Origin: Heliocidaris tuberculata
Taxonomy: Eukaryota > Echinodermata > Echinoidea > Camarodonta > Echinometridae
Reading direction: 5' to 3'
Assembly (NCBI GenBank): GCA_025618425.1
Contig: CM046851.1
Span: 1,035,967-1,099,966 of the forward strand
DNA: 64,000 nt
How positions within the stretch are numbered: the stretch's first letter is position 1; each line of letters begins with the position of its first letter. The notes under the pieces were generated by a model. The model was not told where the DNA came from. It worked only from the letters and a program-made list of their open reading frames with translations, and made no database searches. Below are positions 34,101-40,100 of this stretch, piece by piece. The position numbers were made by a program, and so were the translations under genes.

Positions 34101-37100
34101 ACAAATTCATCGTATAGCTATACCGTTCCGGAATAGCTATACCGTTTTGGTATAAATTTTTTGTGTCTGAAAACCCTGCATATCTCATGCAGAGCGCGTT
34201 GATAGAGAGAGTTGTGACACGCGCATAATAAGCATGCGCGTACGCGGTCTTTGTTTAAAACATGGCGAAATTCTGTCAGGGGATAATGTCCCTCCATGCT
34301 TAGATATTGTACAATATATAATATTCAAATATGTTTATACAATGTATATACTGATAGGTGCACCTACTATATTTTGGGTTGTTTTGTTGTAGTTTAGCTT
34401 TGTTTCATTGCTTCTTACACTTTTATTTGATTAATTTTATACATGTACATTGTTTGTTATAGCCAGGCAATATTCTAGTTTCCATTACACCCACGTTACG
34501 GAATAAGTGTCTGTGCAAATCAGTGCATAATATTGTACGCTTGTTGTAGTTGTGTGTTTTTGTTTGTTTTTTTTTTTTGGTGTTTTTTTTTCTACGCAGA
34601 CATACTGTAAATATTGTATATATTTGTATATAGTTGTTCTTGTGTATACAAACTGATTGTGAATTATTGTTTCTCCAATACCCTGGAAGGGGTGACATGG
34701 GAAATAAAATCATTGTCATTGTCATTGTCATTGTCCACATATATTGTCATTGGCGGATCACGGAGCTCCCAATAGTTCCCTTTCACGTACATTCTCTATG
34801 AGAGGGAACTTTTTGAAGCTCCATGAAATGACTGACCAATCAGAAGCGACCTCCAATGTCAGGACTCTCTGTATGGATAGCTCTGATCTCATGGTGTGGG
34901 GTGCGCGTGACGCGTAAAAAAGTGAATACGCGCTTAAATACGCAAAGATTAAGACAATGGATGTATGCGCGCAGCTCTTGCAAGATGCTTGGGTAAGGAC
35001 AAAAATCAGGGTGTTCAGACACAAAAATTTATACCAAAACGGTATAGCTATACCGAAACGGTATAGCTATACGATGATTTTTTTGTGGATTTATGTATCT
35101 GAACGCTGACAAACGAAACGTCGTATAACGAAACGTCGTATTACGAAACGTCGTATAACGAAACTGGGGTCAGAGCATCGTTTCGAACTAGAACTCGATA
35201 ACGAATCACCTTTCTGTGTGTGTCTGAACGTATGGCGACCATAAAACGGTATAACTGCGCGGGGCTTAACCCTTTCATGACAGGAATTATTTGAGGGCTA
35301 AATTGATCACATTTTGTTCTTCAAATTGGCAACAATAATATTTTTCTTTTAATGCTACATGGTTCAAATAAGGTGTAATGTCCTTGAAAACAATAATTGT
35401 GGTTAGAAATTTGTTGAATAGTTGAAAGAAATTGCCAATTTTGATGAAAAACAATGATTTTAAACCTCTCAATGTGTTGCCAATTTAAGGATCTCAAAGC
35501 TTATTCTTGTTTTTAAAATTCCTGGCATCAAACGCAATATGGTCATGCAATAAAAATTGACATAGTGTGTGCAGAAAATTTGCTCTTTCTACTCGTGCAT
35601 CTGGTATATTTTTTAGAGCTCTGGATCAAAAGTTATTGAGCCAAACCACAAAATGTGGTCAATTGTCTCGAAAGGGTTAACGTGAGCGCGCGCGAAAGGT
35701 GGACTAGGGAGCGGGGACTGGCGGCAACCATAACAACATGCGCAGTGGAAAACTGCGCATCTATACGATGTTTTTTTCTAATCGATCGAGATATGTGCCT
35801 GAACGGTCCGTAGACTATACGATGAAAATTTTATACGACGTTTCTTTATCGAGTTTCGGTATAAACGTTTTGTGTCTGAACAGGGGGGATGTTTATATAC
35901 CTGTCTTTTATGTCGAAGTCAATACAAAAACATAAGGACATGTAATGGTGAAAATTGAGGAACTAGGTATCATACAATTAATAATAATGATATTGAATGG
36001 CTTTTCTTTCGTGGGACACAAGGATATATCGTACTCGCTTTGCAAATATTTCACTCGTCGTGCCGACTCGTGAAATATGCTCATAGCTCGAGCGATATAT
36101 CCTTGTATCCCACTCAGGGCCATTCAATATTATATAAATAATTTCCGAGGGGCAGGGGTCACGTGCCCGGGGCGCTACTTGAAGAGGACGCAAAAAAGGG
36201 AAATTTTTATTTCGATTTGCAGTTCATTCTTAACGTTTACTTTGAGATCACTTGGATTTTACACAGGTAAAGATAAATTTCGTGAGACAAGTGTCACTCA
36301 TAATGTCTTTTCACATTTTTCATTTTCATGGAAACATTTTCAAATATCAATTTATCATCACGTGAAACCGTCTTGAACTATAGTTGGAATCGTCAATTTG
36401 TCAATTTGTCAATTCGTCAAAGGTACTACATACAATGGTAGGGCCATTTAAGGCATTGACCTTTAGTTCCTAATATCCAAGATTTTCAAAAGTCTTCCCT
36501 TTTAACATGTTTAATTTCTTTGAACCATTAGAGCAAGCGCAGATCATTCTATACCGATGCATCCAGCAACAACCAATGCTTTCATCCGAAGCAACGGTAC
36601 AGTTTCCATAGACACCAGTGTAGTCCATTCGTCTTTCTGTTTCCTTGATCTGACTTGGTTCCCTTACGATGAGGTGAACTGCAGCCTCATTGTTGCTGCT
36701 CCTAACGTCGATAAGAGCTTCCTTACCCTCGAACCTGGATATTTCATCAATTCTAATTCCACTCATTTGAATCACGAATGGAACATCGTATCCCTCTACG
36801 CCGGTAACATTCAGTATTTGACTTCCGTTGGTGTTATGGGAGCAGCCGTCATCTTCTCGGTTGGTCTTGAGCGGTTACCACAGTTTTACCTCTCCAGCAT
36901 TGTTCTGCCGATATTGCTTCTCGAATTCATTGGCATCGCCACTTTCTGGATCCCTCCCAAAAGCGGAGAGCGGATCTCCGCCTGTCTCTCCACCATCCTC
37001 GGTTTGACAGTATTCCAGATCGTCATGGCGGACGTCCTTCCACAGATTTCCCGAAATGAACAACGACCCGTCATTTTCGACCATGCATCGATCGCGTTCA

Positions 37101-40100
37101 TCCTGCTTGTCACCATCATGTTGGCCTCGTTGATCACGACCAACATCAGTTACTGCACCCGTCCCGTAAAGAACAGCATCTTGAAGACTCTTTTCTTTAG
37201 GATTTTGGCTATTCTGGTATTCATGAGGAAGGCAGGAAGACAGAAAATGAGGCATCATGATAACCGAATTGGTACCCTATAACATCCTTTTTTCATTAAT
37301 TTCCTATCTCGATACGTTTTTATTAATGCATAGATTATTGATATTTTTATGGTAGAAAACGCTGAATAATAACAGCCACTGGGCTAGCCTTTGGACAAGG
37401 CCTCGCGCGCTGCTTGTCTGCCGAGCAGGGTCTGAAAATAGACTAACGCAGTGTGTGTGTTTACAGCAGTGATCGCTGGACCGAGCCGCGTCAGCGGCGA
37501 GGCCTTTGCTTACTTGCGGAGCTCATCATATAATTATGCGCATATGCATGAGGGTCTTACTTATACAGCAGCTAGTGACATTCGTGGCCAAACGTAATTG
37601 TTTTAACCGCGGGGTTTGACATGGACTCGTTTATCAAATTATGGGGGAATTGGTATTCAAATGTACTTAATAATTAATAATATCTAGTTCAATTTTCAAT
37701 AAAACTGGATTTATCAAAAACAATAGAGTATTTGATGACTAGAGTATCCATTATTTTGCTACTTAAAGTACACATTCAAAGAAAATCACAAATATGATAA
37801 ATAATGTATCACTAGAAACTGGCAAGTTAACAGATAGCAATCGTATCAGTTTAAAGTCAACTACATATCAGGTAATTAAACAATAATACAAATAAAACTA
37901 CCTCCTAGCATGTGCGATATACAAGCGCTTCGCCAAAAAAATAACAATGTTTCAATGACGTCAATAAAGGGAACAATCCTGTCCAAGCAGACGACGTCCC
38001 ATAAAGAATGAACATAAGTGCAGTGCAGTTATTTCTCAAATTATAAAGAATTTAGTGTATTCAAACGTGCCCATATTTCACACCATTCTAAAATGGGAAT
38101 GAAACAGATTCTGATTACTGAAATCTTTTGTTTGTAAATATATAGGATGAGGGTTAATGAACAATCAAAGAAACCACACTTTCAAATTGAAATGCCCGCT
38201 GAATGATTGCAAGGACGGTATATTTATCCCTCATTCAACGCCGAACGTCCAGCGGTGTATGCAGCCGTGAATGAAATGGCGTCTATTTTGTTTACAAGCA
38301 ACTGATTCCTTTATTCTTGTAACGCTTCATTTTCCATCCAAATAAACCCATGCACGGGGTTTAGAGTGAGGCAATATATGGATTAAACATAATAGACTAA
38401 TGCTAGTGAAGTGAAATAACTGAGGAGAAGATGACAAAACAGGCACTGAAAATATGTGAGATGTTATGAGACATCGTCTGCTTGGTCAATTAACGTCCTC
38501 CCTTTGACGTCACACATTTCAGCGGCTTTCGGAGAGCTGTTCAGGTGCTATGTCGGGGCTGTATTTTAGCAATTTGTAATTGATAATAATCATTACTTCG
38601 AATGTTTGCAAGCGTCGAATTTTGACAAACTTGTCCGGTCTAAGCTTCACCTACGCAAAAATGAAAATTAAGTCAGTTTTAAAAATCAATGAATATCTAC
38701 TTTAAGTAGATCTATTGATAACTTCAATAGACTTTGCAGTGCGAGTAGTCCCTCCAGCCGAACTCTGGGCAGTTTCGGTAGGAGACGCCGATGGGGATGG
38801 TGTGCTCACAGCGACTGTGGCCGTGCGCACGAAGAAGTCCTTGCCTATGCCTTGCACAGTGGAATGGCTTGAAAAATTGCAGATTTGCCATAACCGGTTG
38901 GAAGATTAACAAATACATCTTCCCCTTTCAATGCTTATCTTATAGCTTTTGATTATAACTCCTTAAAAGATGAAAATTTCAACCTTTCAGCCGCATATTC
39001 AAGGCTCTTTGATAGCAGATCTTCTTCGCGGCTCGCCATGTTCGTCAGGCAGAGATCGCTCAAAAATTGATTTATGAATATGTATGTTAATAATGAATAT
39101 TCATAAAATTCTCTCGAATTGTCTACTCTTATTGGTGCATCGGATTGGAAGGGGCTGTTTGGCCGGCTTTCTGGGCAAGCTACTTGGCATCTAATTATCT
39201 ACCGATTTGGTAGCGGAAATATAATACAAAACAAAAGAAATAAACTACAACAACCACTCAGGTTAGTAAAGGCCTCGGCGCTGACGCACCTCGGGCCACG
39301 GATCACAGTTGTCGCGCGATTAGTCTATATATTCAGGCGCGTTTAGGGAAATAACAGCACCGAGTGCCTTGGCTAAAGGCTACCACTGGGCGTACTATCC
39401 TGTCCGTTGGGCCAACATTGGCATTGGTATTCGAGCTTCATGACCGCAGTCGGCAAGCTCAGTGTTGGAGCGTTGTCTTCCCTGATAAATGGTGGATATT
39501 GGGTGACTGTACGACCTTGGGTAAACTTCAGCATTTATGGTTGGCACGGTCACAGTCGGCGAAGCAACGGTGGTCAAACAATGTGCCGATGTTGGCCCGA
39601 TAGACAAATATACGGTAGCCTGACATAGTATTGATATCTTGGCAGGGATGAAGGAATTAGTAGGAGCTATTCTTCGATGACTATATACAGGGCTGTCAAC
39701 TTTGGGGAACTGCTTGGAGGGGGATTCGTATTTTTTTGTTCTCGCCAGCCCTCCAAATGTTGCTGGGGGGGGGGGGGGGGTGGTTGGCGACAATTTTTTT
39801 CTTCCCCCGCCTGACAAGCAAAAAAAGGGGGGGGGTTAAAAAAAATCTGTTACACGTTTGGCGGGAGGTTTTTCCGTAAAGCGGGAAATTTAAATGCTTG
39901 GCGGGAGAGCGGGAGGAAGGTCGTCCGTCGTAGCGGGAGTCTCGGCCGCAAAGACGCTAGTGGGACGGCGGGAAAATGAGCACAGTGGCGTGAAACTCCG
40001 GCCAAAAGCGGGAGATTTGACAGCCCTGCTGTCTATATCAATAGCAATGTTAACACTTGCTACATGCATGTACTTTGAGGGACCATATCTTCCTATAACT

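Noticed and set aside
36875..37258. 127-codon minus-strand ORF
   Set aside because: Antisense shadow of the TM1-TM3 exon of the receptor.
37272..37282. Receptor ending at the in-frame TAA after TM3
   Set aside because: A GT donor lies just before it and exons 6 and 7 supply the MA helix and TM4 in matching phases.
38715..38909. 64-codon ORF with DADGDGVL
   Set aside because: The EF-hand-like string lacks a full motif, the frame has no splice support and borders a repeat.
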